Shown here: in pieces, positions 41,726 through 50,073 of the stretch
Layout: every line of letters starts with the position of its first letter
How positions within the stretch are numbered: position 1 is the stretch's first letter
NCBI RefSeq assembly: GCF_030268685.1
Contig: NZ_BSRQ01000020.1
Span: 114,950-178,949, forward strand
Source: Microtetraspora sp. NBRC 13810
GTDB taxonomy: Bacteria; Actinomycetota; Actinomycetes; Streptosporangiales; Streptosporangiaceae
Reading direction: 5' to 3'
Length of the DNA stretch: 64,000 nt
Notes under the pieces: model-generated
Database searches by the model: none
The model's input: only the letters and a program-made list of their open reading frames with translations
Told to the model about the DNA's origin: nothing
Program-made: the position numbers and the translations under genes

Positions 41726-44110
41726 GTGTCTGTTGATGATCATCGCTTACCTGGCCATGGTGGTAGGGATTCCTCGGAGGAAGCATCAGCTGAGGAGATG
41801 CTGGGTGATGCACGTTTCTTGATCCACGCTGACCCGGATGAGGTGCTGGCGCTCGCGTCGCGAGCAGTGGGGACCGAGGCGCGGTTGGCTGCGGCGGTTT
41901 ACCGCACGTCCGTTGGCCGGCATCGTGACCTGCCGCCCGCCGCGCGGCGCCAGGTTCTGGTCGTGGACGCCGCACGGTGGCAGGCCGGTGACTTGTGCCG
42001 ACGGCTCGCTGAGGTACCGGACGAGTGCGGCGCGGAGGCTCCGTACCGGGTCGAGTGGGCAACGGGCACGTCGCTGGAGGGCGCGCTGCTGTGGTCGGCC
42101 GATCTGCCGGACCACGAAAAACTGGGGTCGGCCGGCGTCTGGGCGATGGCCGCCGGCGGGCCGCCGGGCCAGGCCATGGTGACCGTCGCGTCCCGGGGCA
42201 GTGAGGGTTGGACCTGGGATCTGCTGTCGGGCAGATGCGTCGGCAGGCCCGCATTCGACGACGGAGGGGTCGAAGCCCTGGAGACCGGGGTGCTCGACGG
42301 TCGTCGATCGCTGATCGTCAGCGGGTACAGCATCGTCGGCGGCCTCGTGCGGGTGAGTGTGTGGGTGATGGACCTCGACTCCGGGCGGCGCGTCGGCTCG
42401 CCGTTCGTCACCGAAGGAAGCAAGAGCGATCCTCTCGCTGTCACCACGGTGGCGGGGCGTCCGGTCGCGATCTCCGGCGGATCGGCGGCGAGGGTCTGGG
42501 ACCTGCTCGCGGGGCGCCCGCTGGGCAGCCCGTTTGAGGCGCACAACGGCACGAGGGTGATCTCGATCGCCTCGACGACCCTGGACGGCCGCGCGGTCGC
42601 GGTCACCGGTGACGACGACGGCCTCGTGCGGGTGTGGGATCCCCTCGACGGGACGGAGGTCGCGGCACCGATCGAGACGTCCGGCAAGCCGGAAAGCCTG
42701 CTCGCCCTGTCCCTCGACGGTCGCCCCGTCGTGGTCTGCGGTGGCGGCGGCTACGACGGCCCGGTCGAAGTCCGGGACCTACGCGATGGAACACTCATCC
42801 GCGAACTGCTGCCCGATGGCGTGCTGGCCTGGCGCGGCCGGTCGCTCGCGGCCGCTGAACTTCATGGCCGCCCGATCCTGGTCGCCCTCGGCCGTGATGG
42901 GCGCCTGCGCGTGCTGGACCCGTCCACGGGTGAGCCGTTGTGCGCCCCCTTGCCGCCGGGGCGCGGAAGACCCGATGCTGTTCGCGTGGCCGAGGCCGAC
43001 GGCCGTCCGATCGCCGTCACCAGCGGCTTCCACTCGCCCGTGGTGCAGGCCTGGGACCTGGCCGCCGCGTGTGCCGCACCCGTTGCCGAGCGGCCACGCA
43101 GCCTGCCTGGCGACATCACCACCCTGACGGTCGGGAAGGTCAACGGCCGCGAGGTCATCGTCACGGCTCACCACGACGACCCCACCAAAGACGCCAGACG
43201 GGGCGAGGGCTATGTGTGCGTCACCGACCTGGCCGACGGCACTCCGGTAGGACCCGCCATCCCCACCGGGAAAGGACAGATCCGGCTCGCCCTGGCCGAC
43301 CTCCACGGCACCCCCGTCGCGGTGATCAACTGTAACCGGCGGTTCCAGCCGCGGCTGCTGCGCCTGCCCGGCGGTCAGGACGTGGACATCACCTTCCGGA
43401 CCCCGCACTACAAGCAGGACCACCACGGCCACATCACCGCAGTCGCCACCGGCCACCTGGACGACCGCCCCGTGGTGGTGACCGGAGGAGGGTACAACGA
43501 AGCGCGCGTGTGGTTCCTGGACAACGGCTCCATGTGCACGTCCGTCACCGGGCGAGGTGATGATTACACCCATGTCACCGCCGTAGCCGTCGGCTCGCTA
43601 CGAGGCCGCCCGGTAGCGGTCACCGCCGGACACGGATTCGACACACCCGAGTTACGGGTGTGGTGGCTGTCCAGCGGCCGCAAGGTCTGCCAGCCGGACA
43701 CCGGTCACAGCGGAGCGGTGAACACCGGTCACAACGGGGCGGTGAACGCTGCCGCGCTCGGCACCCTGGACGGCGTCCCGGTCGTGGTGACCGGCAGCGC
43801 GGATCGCACCGTCCGGGTCTGGGACCTGAACAGCGGACGACTGGTCCGCGATCCCCTCATGGGACACACGGCGGCAGTGCTGGCCGTGGTCGTGGCAGAA
43901 CTGGACGGCCGCCCGGTCGTGGTGACCGGGGGAGCGGATCGCACCGTCCGGGTCTGGGACCCGGACAGCGGCCGTCAACTACAGCAAGCGGACCTGCCGG
44001 GCGCGGTGTCGCACGTCGCCGTCGCGTCGGGTGGTCGGCTGATCGTGGCGTTCGGTGACGACATCGCCGTCCTGGCACTCCAAAGCCTGGCAGCGGAGAG
44101 GGAGTCGTGA
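41726..44110 (+). CDS. WD40-repeat protein
   Basis: A 794-aa protein. Residues 1-130 are helical with no known domain (AEEMLGDARFLIHADPDEVL, LAAAVYRTSVGRHRDLPPAA). From about residue 140 on it consists of degenerate, then well-formed beta-propeller blades. The last two are typical: DGVPVVVTGSADRTVRVWDL and DGRPVVVTGGADRTVRVWDP. There are enough blades for about two propellers, which bind proteins. No enzyme domain is visible, unlike longer actinobacterial NACHT-WD40 proteins. A 24-bp in-frame duplication (VNTGHSGA/VNTGHNGA type) lies near 43700-43745. GTG 41726 is chosen: a -10-like tagcct (41713-41718) lies seven bases before it, giving a leaderless start. An upstream frame to 41603 crosses no ribosome site. 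Confidence 0.83.
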   Translation: MSVDDHRLPGHGGRDSSEEASAEEMLGDARFLIHADPDEVLALASRAVGTEARLAAAVYRTSVGRHRDLPPAARRQVLVVDAARWQAGDLCRRLAEVPDECGAEAPYRVEWATGTSLEGALLWSADLPDHEKLGSAGVWAMAAGGPPGQAMVTVASRGSEGWTWDLLSGRCVGRPAFDDGGVEALETGVLDGRRSLIVSGYSIVGGLVRVSVWVMDLDSGRRVGSPFVTEGSKSDPLAVTTVAGRPVAISGGSAARVWDLLAGRPLGSPFEAHNGTRVISIASTTLDGRAVAVTGDDDGLVRVWDPLDGTEVAAPIETSGKPESLLALSLDGRPVVVCGGGGYDGPVEVRDLRDGTLIRELLPDGVLAWRGRSLAAAELHGRPILVALGRDGRLRVLDPSTGEPLCAPLPPGRGRPDAVRVAEADGRPIAVTSGFHSPVVQAWDLAAACAAPVAERPRSLPGDITTLTVGKVNGREVIVTAHHDDPTKDARRGEGYVCVTDLADGTPVGPAIPTGKGQIRLALADLHGTPVAVINCNRRFQPRLLRLPGGQDVDITFRTPHYKQDHHGHITAVATGHLDDRPVVVTGGGYNEARVWFLDNGSMCTSVTGRGDDYTHVTAVAVGSLRGRPVAVTAGHGFDTPELRVWWLSSGRKVCQPDTGHSGAVNTGHNGAVNAAALGTLDGVPVVVTGSADRTVRVWDLNSGRLVRDPLMGHTAAVLAVVVAELDGRPVVVTGGADRTVRVWDPDSGRQLQQADLPGAVSHVAVASGGRLIVAFGDDIAVLALQSLAAERES

Positions 44111-44523
44111 GAAGGCCTGACTACGGCCGCTGTACCAAGAGCCTGCGCTGCGTCGACCCGCCGCACTGGGCGACCCCCGGGGACCGAACTCCAGCCACCA
44201 GATGCGGCAGCGTGGCAGCGCATCAGCATCGGACAACGACACGATCGTGAACTACTCCGGTCCGCCCAACTGCGCAGCAGCCGCGCCGCCGCCCAGCGGC
44301 AGACGCTTGGCGACGTCCAGCCGTACCTCGCCGTAGGGCTGGACGTGCTGTCGGAACAGCGGTGTCAACCCGCGCCGCAGCCGGGCCACGATGTTGTCGA
44401 CCTGGCCGAACGCCGCCAGCCCCGCCGCGGACCAGGCACCGACCGAGCGCTGGATCTCGACCTGCAGCCCTGGCGTCTCGCCGCGACGGGGCCGGCCGTC
44501 ACCACCGGAGAGAGGGGGAGGTC
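44111..44523. other. Gene-poor stretch after the WD40 gene
   Basis: About 410 bases. On the minus strand a stretch (ARLRRGLTPLFRQHVQPYGE) is coding-like but has no start, and a stop interrupts it. It may be a regulator remnant beside the dioxygenase scrap. No other feature is supported. Confidence 0.4.
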
Positions 44524-44699
44524 ATGTCGATCGACCTGACCGAGACTCGATCACCAAGGCGGTGCAGAGAACCTTCGACGGCTGCCGGGACGCGCGCACC
44601 CAGGAGTTGTTCGTCGCGCTGGTGCCATCTGCACGACTTCACCCGTGAGGTGCGGCTCACCGGCGGGGAATGGTTGACTTTCTTCCACTTGCCGCCGTC
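44524..44699 (+). pseudogene. Intradiol ring-cleavage dioxygenase, N-terminal fragment
   Basis: After a good ribosome site (gggggaggtc) the ATG opens MSIDLTE. Another frame then reads ITKAVQRTFDGCRDARTQEL FVALV, and the first frame resumes with HLHDFTREVRLTGGEWLTFF. Together these match the helical N-terminal domain of catechol/hydroxyquinol 1,2-dioxygenases. Two frameshifts and loss of the catalytic barrel make it a dead fragment. Confidence 0.75.
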
Positions 44700-44784
44700 G
44701 TTCGGGAGTCGAGGCGGTGCCGAGGGGCCGGCGAGAGGCCGTCGTCGGCGACAGGGGCAAGCCGAGCGCACCACGCCCGCGTTC

Positions 44785-46083
44785 TCAGCCCAGACGGTCG
44801 GCCTGGTCGAGGAGATATCGCTGCTCGACCAGGTTGCCGGTCAGGGAAGCCGCCTCACGGTACAGACTTGCCGCGCCGGCCGCGTCGCCGGTCATCCGGA
44901 GCAGGTGCGCGCGCACCGCGCGTTCGCGTTGCCGGATCAGCGGGTCCCGGCCGAGCTGGAAGCGGCGGTTGAGATCGTCGAGCAGGGCCAGTCCTCGAAC
45001 CGGCCCGTACGCCTTGGCCACGGCGACCACCCGGCTCAGCCGTACCGGCGGGATGGGGTTGAGCCGTTCGAGCCACAGGTAGAGCGCCGCGATCTGCGGC
45101 CAGTCGGTCTGTTGCGGCGAGGTCGCCGCGGCGTGCACGGCCGCGATCGCCGCCTGCAGCTGGTAAGGGCCGACCTCGCGGCGGTCCCAGACGCTGTCGA
45201 TCAGCTCGGTGCCCTCGCGGATGAGGTCGCGGTCCCATCGCGTCCGGTCCTGCTCATCCAACGGCACCAGCTCGTCGTGGCCGCTGGTGCGGGCGGGACG
45301 ACGGGCCTCGGTGAGCAGCATCAGCGCGAGCAGGCCGGTGACCTCGACGTCGGCGGGCACGGAGGCGTGGAGCATGCGGGTCAGCCGGATGGCCTCGCTG
45401 GTCAGGTCGACGCGGACGAGCCAGTCGCCGGTGGAGGCGGTGTAGCCCTCGTTGAAGATCAGGTAGAGCACCTGCATCGCGGCGGCCATCCGGCTGTCGC
45501 GGTCGGCGTCGGTCGGCGGGGTGAAGCGGGCGCCGGCGCGGGCCAGCCGCTGCTTGGCGCGGCTGATCCGGGTGCCCATGGTGTTCTCCGGGATTCCATG
45601 GGCATGCGCGATCTCGGCGGTCGTGAGGCCGCCCACGGCCCGCAGCGTGAGCGCCACCTGGGAGGCGGCGCTCAGTGCCGGGTGGCAGCAGAGCAGCAGC
45701 AGGGCGAGGCTGTCGTCGGTCTCCCGAGCGGCGCCTGGCCCCCGACCCGGTTCCCACATGGCCAGCTCGGCGACGCCGGCCTCCTGCTCACGCCGGCGCC
45801 GGGACTGGTCGGCGCGGAGCAGATCGACCATCCGCCGATAGCCGATGCGAATCAGCCAGCTGCGTGGGTTGTCCGGCACGCCGTCGGCCGGCCAGACGCG
45901 GCTCGCGGTGAGCAATGCCTCCTGTACGGCGTCCTCGGCGACGTCGAAGCGGCCGAAACGCCGTACCAGCGCGCCGAGCACCTGTGGCGCCTCGACGCGC
46001 AGCAGGTGCTCGATGTCGGCGTTCATGCTCGCGTGCGCCTTTCCCGCCGCCCAGCTGGCCGCCGGTTCGGCATGATCGGTCAC
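44785..46083 (-). CDS. ECF42-group RNA polymerase sigma factor (second copy)
   Basis: A 432-aa sigma factor of the same group as the protein at 2673-4043. Region 2 is LVRRFGRFDVAEDAVQEALL with NPRSWLIRIGYRRMVDLLRA. Region 4 is VGGLTTAEIAHAHGIPENTM. The long C-terminal extension (YLIFNEGYTASTGDWLVRVD, REVGPYQLQAAIAAVHAAAT, RERAVRAHLLRMTGDAAGAA) has TPR-like helices. Its GTG overlaps the stop of the DGPF gene as GTGA. It is last in an operon that starts with a DUF998 membrane protein and an ECF-type promoter, so autoregulation is likely. Confidence 0.93.
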   Translation of the reverse strand: MTDHAEPAASWAAGKAHASMNADIEHLLRVEAPQVLGALVRRFGRFDVAEDAVQEALLTASRVWPADGVPDNPRSWLIRIGYRRMVDLLRADQSRRRREQEAGVAELAMWEPGRGPGAARETDDSLALLLLCCHPALSAASQVALTLRAVGGLTTAEIAHAHGIPENTMGTRISRAKQRLARAGARFTPPTDADRDSRMAAAMQVLYLIFNEGYTASTGDWLVRVDLTSEAIRLTRMLHASVPADVEVTGLLALMLLTEARRPARTSGHDELVPLDEQDRTRWDRDLIREGTELIDSVWDRREVGPYQLQAAIAAVHAAATSPQQTDWPQIAALYLWLERLNPIPPVRLSRVVAVAKAYGPVRGLALLDDLNRRFQLGRDPLIRQRERAVRAHLLRMTGDAAGAASLYREAASLTGNLVEQRYLLDQADRLG

Positions 46084-46451
46084 CCCGTGAAGTCCTCGCC
46101 CATGATCGGCCGGATCTCGATCGGCTCACCCAGCACCTCGACGATCCGCGAGACGATCTCCACGGCTCGTTCCTGGCTGGCCACGTCGATGACGGCGAAG
46201 CTGGCCAGGACCTCCTTCAGTTCGGCGAACGGCCCGTCGGTCGCCACCACGCCGTCAGCGGTCCTGCGGACCGTGGTGGTGACCGCGGGGTGGCCGAGAC
46301 CCTCGCTGCTGACGAACTCGCCGGTGGCGATCAGTTCCTGCTCGAACTTCTGGTAGGCGGCGAACGCCGCCAGCGCCTCCTCCGACGGGGTGTCAGCGGT
46401 CGCGGCGTCCCAGGCCGCGGCCGGGGTGTGGCTGAGCAGCAAGTACTTCAT
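46080..46451 (-). CDS. YCII-related (DGPF domain) protein (second copy)
   Basis: A 123-aa DGPF protein: MKYLLLSHTPAAAWD, signature ATDGPFAELKEVLASFAVID and end IEIRPIMGED. It is the usual partner of ECF42 sigma factors, and its biochemical role is unknown. It lies 41 bases after the DUF998 gene and is coupled to the sigma gene by a GTGA overlap. Confidence 0.92.
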   Translation of the reverse strand: MKYLLLSHTPAAAWDAATADTPSEEALAAFAAYQKFEQELIATGEFVSSEGLGHPAVTTTVRRTADGVVATDGPFAELKEVLASFAVIDVASQERAVEIVSRIVEVLGEPIEIRPIMGEDFTG

Positions 46452-46492
46452 GGTGGACCCTCTTCCGGACGTTCGGGACAGCGTACGCGAAG

Positions 46493-47152
46493 TCAGGCGG
46501 AGCGGCGCAGGGACAGGGCCAGGACGGTCGTCCAGGTGAAGGCGACCAGCCCGTTGACGGCGATCTGGATGCTCATGTGATCGGGCGACATGGGCAGCAG
46601 CAGGACGAGCGCGGCGGCGCCGTTGCCGATGGCCGCCGGCACGGCCCGGCGGCGGGCGCATCGGACGGCCAGCACGATGGCGGCGATGGCCAGCGCGGTG
46701 AAGGAGACGGCGGCCGCGGCCGAGTGCGTGATGCTGTGCCAGGACATCTGAGCCACCGGCGTGTCGGGAGTTCCGGCGGGAAAGCCCTTTTCCGGATCCA
46801 TGATGAACACGCCCGCGGCGATCATCCCGGCCCCGAAGATCCCGACGAGGATGGGCAGCGCCCGCCGGCCGATCCCCTCGGTGACGGTGCGCCTGACACC
46901 GCCCGCCAGTGCCAGGCCGCCGAGGCCGGCGAGCACGAACGTGGCGATCTGGATCCAGCCGAGGTCGCCGGTGGAGAGCTGGCTGATCGGATGGCGGGTG
47001 ATGTCGAAGCCCTCGCGGGTGAGCATCTGGATGGTCGCCGAGGTGAAGAACACCGGCCCGGCCAGAGCGCCGGCGAGCAACAGGTGGCCGGTCGAGCGGC
47101 GGACGGCGGGGACGCCGGTGGTGTCCGGGGTGGTGGCTGCGGTGGTGGCCAT
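46493..47152 (-). CDS. DUF998 membrane protein
   Basis: A 219-aa membrane protein with six or seven hydrophobic segments: LLAGALAGPVFFTSATIQML, WIQIATFVLAGLGGLALAGG, ALPILVGIFGAGMIAAGVFI, AVSFTALAIAAIVLAVRCAR and others. The pattern ISQLSTGDLGWIQIA and SWHSITHSAAAA fits DUF998. Its function is unknown. AGGAGGAAG just before the ATG is a strong ribosome site. It is first in the DUF998-DGPF-sigma operon and lies directly behind an ECF-type promoter, so it is a probable ECF42 target. Confidence 0.88.
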   Translation of the reverse strand: MATTAATTPDTTGVPAVRRSTGHLLLAGALAGPVFFTSATIQMLTREGFDITRHPISQLSTGDLGWIQIATFVLAGLGGLALAGGVRRTVTEGIGRRALPILVGIFGAGMIAAGVFIMDPEKGFPAGTPDTPVAQMSWHSITHSAAAAVSFTALAIAAIVLAVRCARRRAVPAAIGNGAAALVLLLPMSPDHMSIQIAVNGLVAFTWTTVLALSLRRSA

Positions 47153-47185
47153 GACTTCCTCCTTGAGGGGTGGGTTCCTGCCGCT

Positions 47186-47277
47186 ACCTCGGAGCCGAAT
47201 CTGGGCTCTCGACACGGCCGCGATGTGATCTGAAACACACCCGGATCGTGTCGAAGCTCGCAAGCGGGCTCCGAGGT
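47186..47277. promoter_or_regulatory. Two divergent ECF-type promoters (TGTCGA-N17-CGAGGT)
   Basis: On the minus strand tgtcga (47214-47209), 17 bases, cgaggt (47191-47186). On the plus strand tgtcga (47249-47254), 17 bases, cgaggt (47272-47277). Each promoter reads out into one of the flanking genes. The identity of both boxes and spacers indicates one alternative sigma factor, most simply the ECF42 encoded next door. Confidence 0.85.
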
Positions 47278-47314
47278 ACCTGCAAGCAGTCACCAAAGCG
47301 ACAAGGAGAATGAG

Positions 47315-47749
47315 ATGTCCGAGATGACGGAGACCTACCAGCCGAGCGCCGATGTGAAGGCCCTGGATCGCCTGGTCGGCACCTGGGCGGTCACCGGCGG
47401 CGCCGAGGGAACCGTGCGGTACGAGTGGATGCCCGGTGGCTTCTTCCTGCTCCAGCACGTCGAGCTCACCCAGTTCGGCCAGCCTGTCACCGGTCTGGAA
47501 GTGATCGGCAACCTGCGCCCGTTCGGCGAGCCGGCCGGCGCGGACGTGGTGTCGCGCTTCTACGACTCGACCGGAAACACCCTCGACTACGTGTACGAGC
47601 TGACCGGCGACAAGTTGACCATCTGGGGCGGCGCGAAGGGCAGCCCCGCCTACTACGAAGGCATGTTCAGCGCCGACGGCACCACCGTCACCGGCGCCTG
47701 GGTCTACCCCGGCGGAGGCGGCTACGAATCCACCATGACCCGGATCTGA
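47315..47749 (+). CDS. DUF1579-like hypothetical protein (probable ECF42 target)
   Basis: A 144-aa beta-rich protein: LDRLVGTWAVTGGAEGTVRY, WMPGGFFLLQHVEL, FYDSTGNTLDYVYELTGDKL and TTVTGAWVYPGGGGYESTMT. The lipocalin-like pattern (VGTW at the start of a barrel) resembles DUF1579 proteins, whose ligand is unknown. Ribosome site aaggag lies 5-6 bases before the ATG. It is expressed from the plus-strand ECF-type promoter, divergent from the DUF998-DGPF-sigma operon. Confidence 0.82.
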   Translation: MSEMTETYQPSADVKALDRLVGTWAVTGGAEGTVRYEWMPGGFFLLQHVELTQFGQPVTGLEVIGNLRPFGEPAGADVVSRFYDSTGNTLDYVYELTGDKLTIWGGAKGSPAYYEGMFSADGTTVTGAWVYPGGGGYESTMTRI

Positions 47750-47935
47750 CCTCGGCTCACGTCGCCGATCCGACCGGCCGGGACGAACTGGGAGCGCCTG
47801 ACCGGCGGTTCGGTGCCGGAGCACGGCATCGAACCGCCGGCCGGCGGCCAGGTGGAACGGAAAACTCAATCCATTAAGCCGCCATTTCGAAGGACGCCCT
47901 ATCGAACCTCTCCTGCCCCTGGGGGAGAGGCTGCG

Positions 47936-48031
47936 GACGTGTCGAAGGAGAACGAGGTCAAGTCCTTCGCCGACGCCTGCGTGAACCGGCACGGGCGCAT
48001 CGACATCGCCGTCAACAGCGCTCGATCGTGA
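47936..48031 (+). pseudogene. Short-chain dehydrogenase fragment
   Basis: The frame DVSKENEVKSFADACVNRHG RIDIAVNSA matches the segment of SDR enzymes between beta-3 and the NNAG motif, then stops. No N- or C-terminal part remains. A MerR-like dyad (cctctcc/ggagagg) lies just upstream near 47905-47930. Confidence 0.65.
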
Positions 48032-48330
48032 CGTGGTGCTGCTCGGTCAGCCGCTGGGCGATCAACGAGCGGTGGCAGGCGTCGAAGTCGCGTTCGACAC
48101 AGCAACGCTGCGGTTCCGCTGCTCGGCAGCTCCGACACGATCGGCGTGCGGTCGGCGCGGTCGAGGATCTCGGTGGTGTAGCGGCGGGCGTACTCGGCGG
48201 CGAGTTCGCGGCGCGAGCGCTTGCCGACCCCTTGGCGGTCATCCTCGGCGTACTGGAGCTGGCGTAGCTCGGTGGTCGGGGCGAGCTCGGGGTGGTGCTC
48301 GCAGGCGATCCGGGCTCGGGCGAGGGCTGC
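48012..48330 (-). pseudogene. DUF488 protein remnant
   Basis: A minus-strand frame reads LRQLQYAEDDRQGVGKRSRR and ARRYTTEILDRADRTPIVSE. After a frame change at about 48115 it continues CCVERDFDACHRSLIAQRLT to a stop at 48012. CVERD--CHRS is the DUF488 C-terminal signature. The N-terminal half (the usual TIGHS start) is missing and the frame is broken. Confidence 0.75.
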
Positions 48331-48367
48331 CGACTACTCGTGCCGGTTCGATCGGCAGCGGGTCGCA

Positions 48368-48769
48368 TCAAGCGACGGCGGTCCCCTCAAGCTCGACCAT
48401 CAGGTCGGGGATCGCCAGTCGTGTCACCCCGAGCATCGTGGTGGACGGCGCCACCCCGGCGGCGCCCAACCGCGACGCCAGCACGCCGTAGTGCTCGAAG
48501 AGCCGATCGACGTCGGTGGTGTAGACGTTGAGCCGGACGAGGTTCGCGAGGGACATGCCGGCCTCGCCGAGCACGGCCTCCAGGTTGTCGAGGCTCAGCG
48601 CCAACTGCGCCGCCATGTCATCGGCATGCTGGGGCTTGCCGTCGTCGCTCATCGCGGTCTGCCCGGCGCAGTACAGGGTCCGGGTGTGCTCGGAGACGAT
48701 CTCACCCTGGTTGTACCCCATCTCCACCGACCACGCCCACGGGTTGACCGCCGTTCGCTCCATTGCCAC
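48368..48769 (-). CDS. RidA family protein
   Basis: A 133-aa protein of the RidA/YjgF family, whose members deaminate reactive enamine/imine intermediates. Signs are AWSVEMGYNQGEIVSEHTRT, LYCAGQTAMSDDGKP, LALSLDNLEAVLGEAGMSLA, VRLNVYTTDVD and PSTTMLGVTRLAIPDLMVEL. The usual catalytic Arg of the RidA subfamily (near the APSTT-TRL region) is not certain here. GTG at 48769, with GGAG five bases upstream, is preferred; ATG 48763 is possible. It is divergent from the WYL regulator. Confidence 0.9.
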   Translation of the reverse strand: MAMERTAVNPWAWSVEMGYNQGEIVSEHTRTLYCAGQTAMSDDGKPQHADDMAAQLALSLDNLEAVLGEAGMSLANLVRLNVYTTDVDRLFEHYGVLASRLGAAGVAPSTTMLGVTRLAIPDLMVELEGTAVA

Positions 48770-48855
48770 ATCAGCTCCATTCGATTCGTCGACATCACGT
48801 ACCGGCTCGGTAGCCGCCATCTGTTCGGTGATGTGGACAAGCCTCCCGGGAAATG

Positions 48856-48887
48856 ACGACATCCTGTGTCGTATATCTCTGTAGAGT
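48856..48887 (+). promoter_or_regulatory. Leaderless WYL promoter with operator
   Basis: acgaca (48856-48861), five bases, tgtcgt (48867-48872) lies upstream of a -10 tagagt (48882-48887). The ATG of the WYL regulator follows seven bases after the -10. The dyad in the promoter suggests autoregulation and control of the divergent RidA gene. Confidence 0.6.
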
Positions 48888-48893
48888 TTTCGT

Positions 48894-49868
48894 ATGCGCG
48901 CCGACCGGTTGGTCTCGCTGGTGCTGCTGCTGCGGCAGCACGGCCGGCTGTCCGCGGCGGCGCTGGCCCGCGAGCTGGAGGTATCCACCCGCACCGTGCT
49001 GCGCGACATCGAGGCGCTGTCCGCAGCCGGCGTCCCGGTCTACGCCGAACGCGGCCGGCACGGCGGTTTCACGTTGTTGCCCGGTTTCCGGACCGAGCTC
49101 ACCGGGCTGAACCACGACGAGGCCCTTGCCCTGCTGGTCGCCGGGTCGCGGCGCGGCGCGCAGGCATTCGGCCTCGGCTCGGCGCTCGCTTCGGCGATGC
49201 TCAAGGTGGTTGACGCGTTACCCGAAAGCTATCGGGACACCGCGGCGGGCGCGGCCGAGCGATTGCTCATCGACCCGGAGACCGACCTCCTCTCGCGCCG
49301 GCTGGTCGCTGAGGAGGTGCCTGACGCCATAGTCGCCGAGATCCTGCGTGCGGTGTTCGCCGGACACAAGCTGCGCATCCACTACGCGGCGGTGGACCAG
49401 GCCCCGCAGTGGCGCACGGTGGACCCGATCGGCCTGGTCACCGTACGCGACCGGGGCTACCTGCTGGCCACGAGGGCTGGCGCGGACCGCACCTACCGCC
49501 TGTCCCGGGTCTTGGCCGCCGAGAAACTCGCCGAACCCGCACAGCGACCAGACCGGGTCGATCTGGACCGGGCCTGGCAGGAGCGCAGCACGCGGTTTCG
49601 GACCGGCGGCGACCAAGTCTCCGTGCTGGTACGGGTGGACCCGGCGCGGCGGGAGGACCTGGTGGGCACCGCGCTGGCCGTCCACGCCGAAGAAGCCGAC
49701 CCAGACGGCTGGCTGCGGCTGGAGGTGACCTTCCAAGATCCGAGACACGCCGAATGGGCACTGTGGCAACTCACCACGAACGCGGAAGCGCTGGCCCCGC
49801 AGTGGTTGCGCAACTCCCTGCGCGACCGCGCCGCCGCGATCGCCGCCCGCTACGCAGTGTCATCCTGA
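48894..49868 (+). CDS. WYL-domain transcriptional regulator
   Basis: A 324-aa regulator. The N-terminal DeoR-like winged helix is LVSLVLLLRQHGRLSAAALA with RELEVSTRTVLRDIEALSAA. The middle WYL domain has LRIHYAAVDQAPQWRTVDPI and DRGYLLATRAGADRTYRLSR, and the C-terminal WCX-like part has VLVRVDPARREDLVGTALAV. WYL domains sense nucleotides or DNA breaks in some systems; the ligand here is unknown. The start probably coincides with the transcript start. It is divergent from the RidA gene, which it probably regulates. Confidence 0.92.
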   Translation: MRADRLVSLVLLLRQHGRLSAAALARELEVSTRTVLRDIEALSAAGVPVYAERGRHGGFTLLPGFRTELTGLNHDEALALLVAGSRRGAQAFGLGSALASAMLKVVDALPESYRDTAAGAAERLLIDPETDLLSRRLVAEEVPDAIVAEILRAVFAGHKLRIHYAAVDQAPQWRTVDPIGLVTVRDRGYLLATRAGADRTYRLSRVLAAEKLAEPAQRPDRVDLDRAWQERSTRFRTGGDQVSVLVRVDPARREDLVGTALAVHAEEADPDGWLRLEVTFQDPRHAEWALWQLTTNAEALAPQWLRNSLRDRAAAIAARYAVSS

Positions 49869-50073
49869 GAGTCGCCGCCTTCTGCGGGCAGGCCGCGTTC
49901 CTGCCGGCGTCGATCGAGAGGCGGCACCTGATCGGCATCGCCGGCGAACTGGATGCCGCGCTCGCCTACGTCACCACTCCGTACGGGCGCGGCAAGCCCC
50001 AAACCGAGATCAACCAACCCCACCCCGGTCTGTGTGATCGACGTATCACAGTCCATTTCCGGAGCAGGGTCGC

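Noticed and set aside
47905..47930. MerR-type dyad cctctcc/ggagagg
   Set aside because: It has no intact adjacent gene or good -35/-10 boxes. Probably a relic of the lost SDR region.
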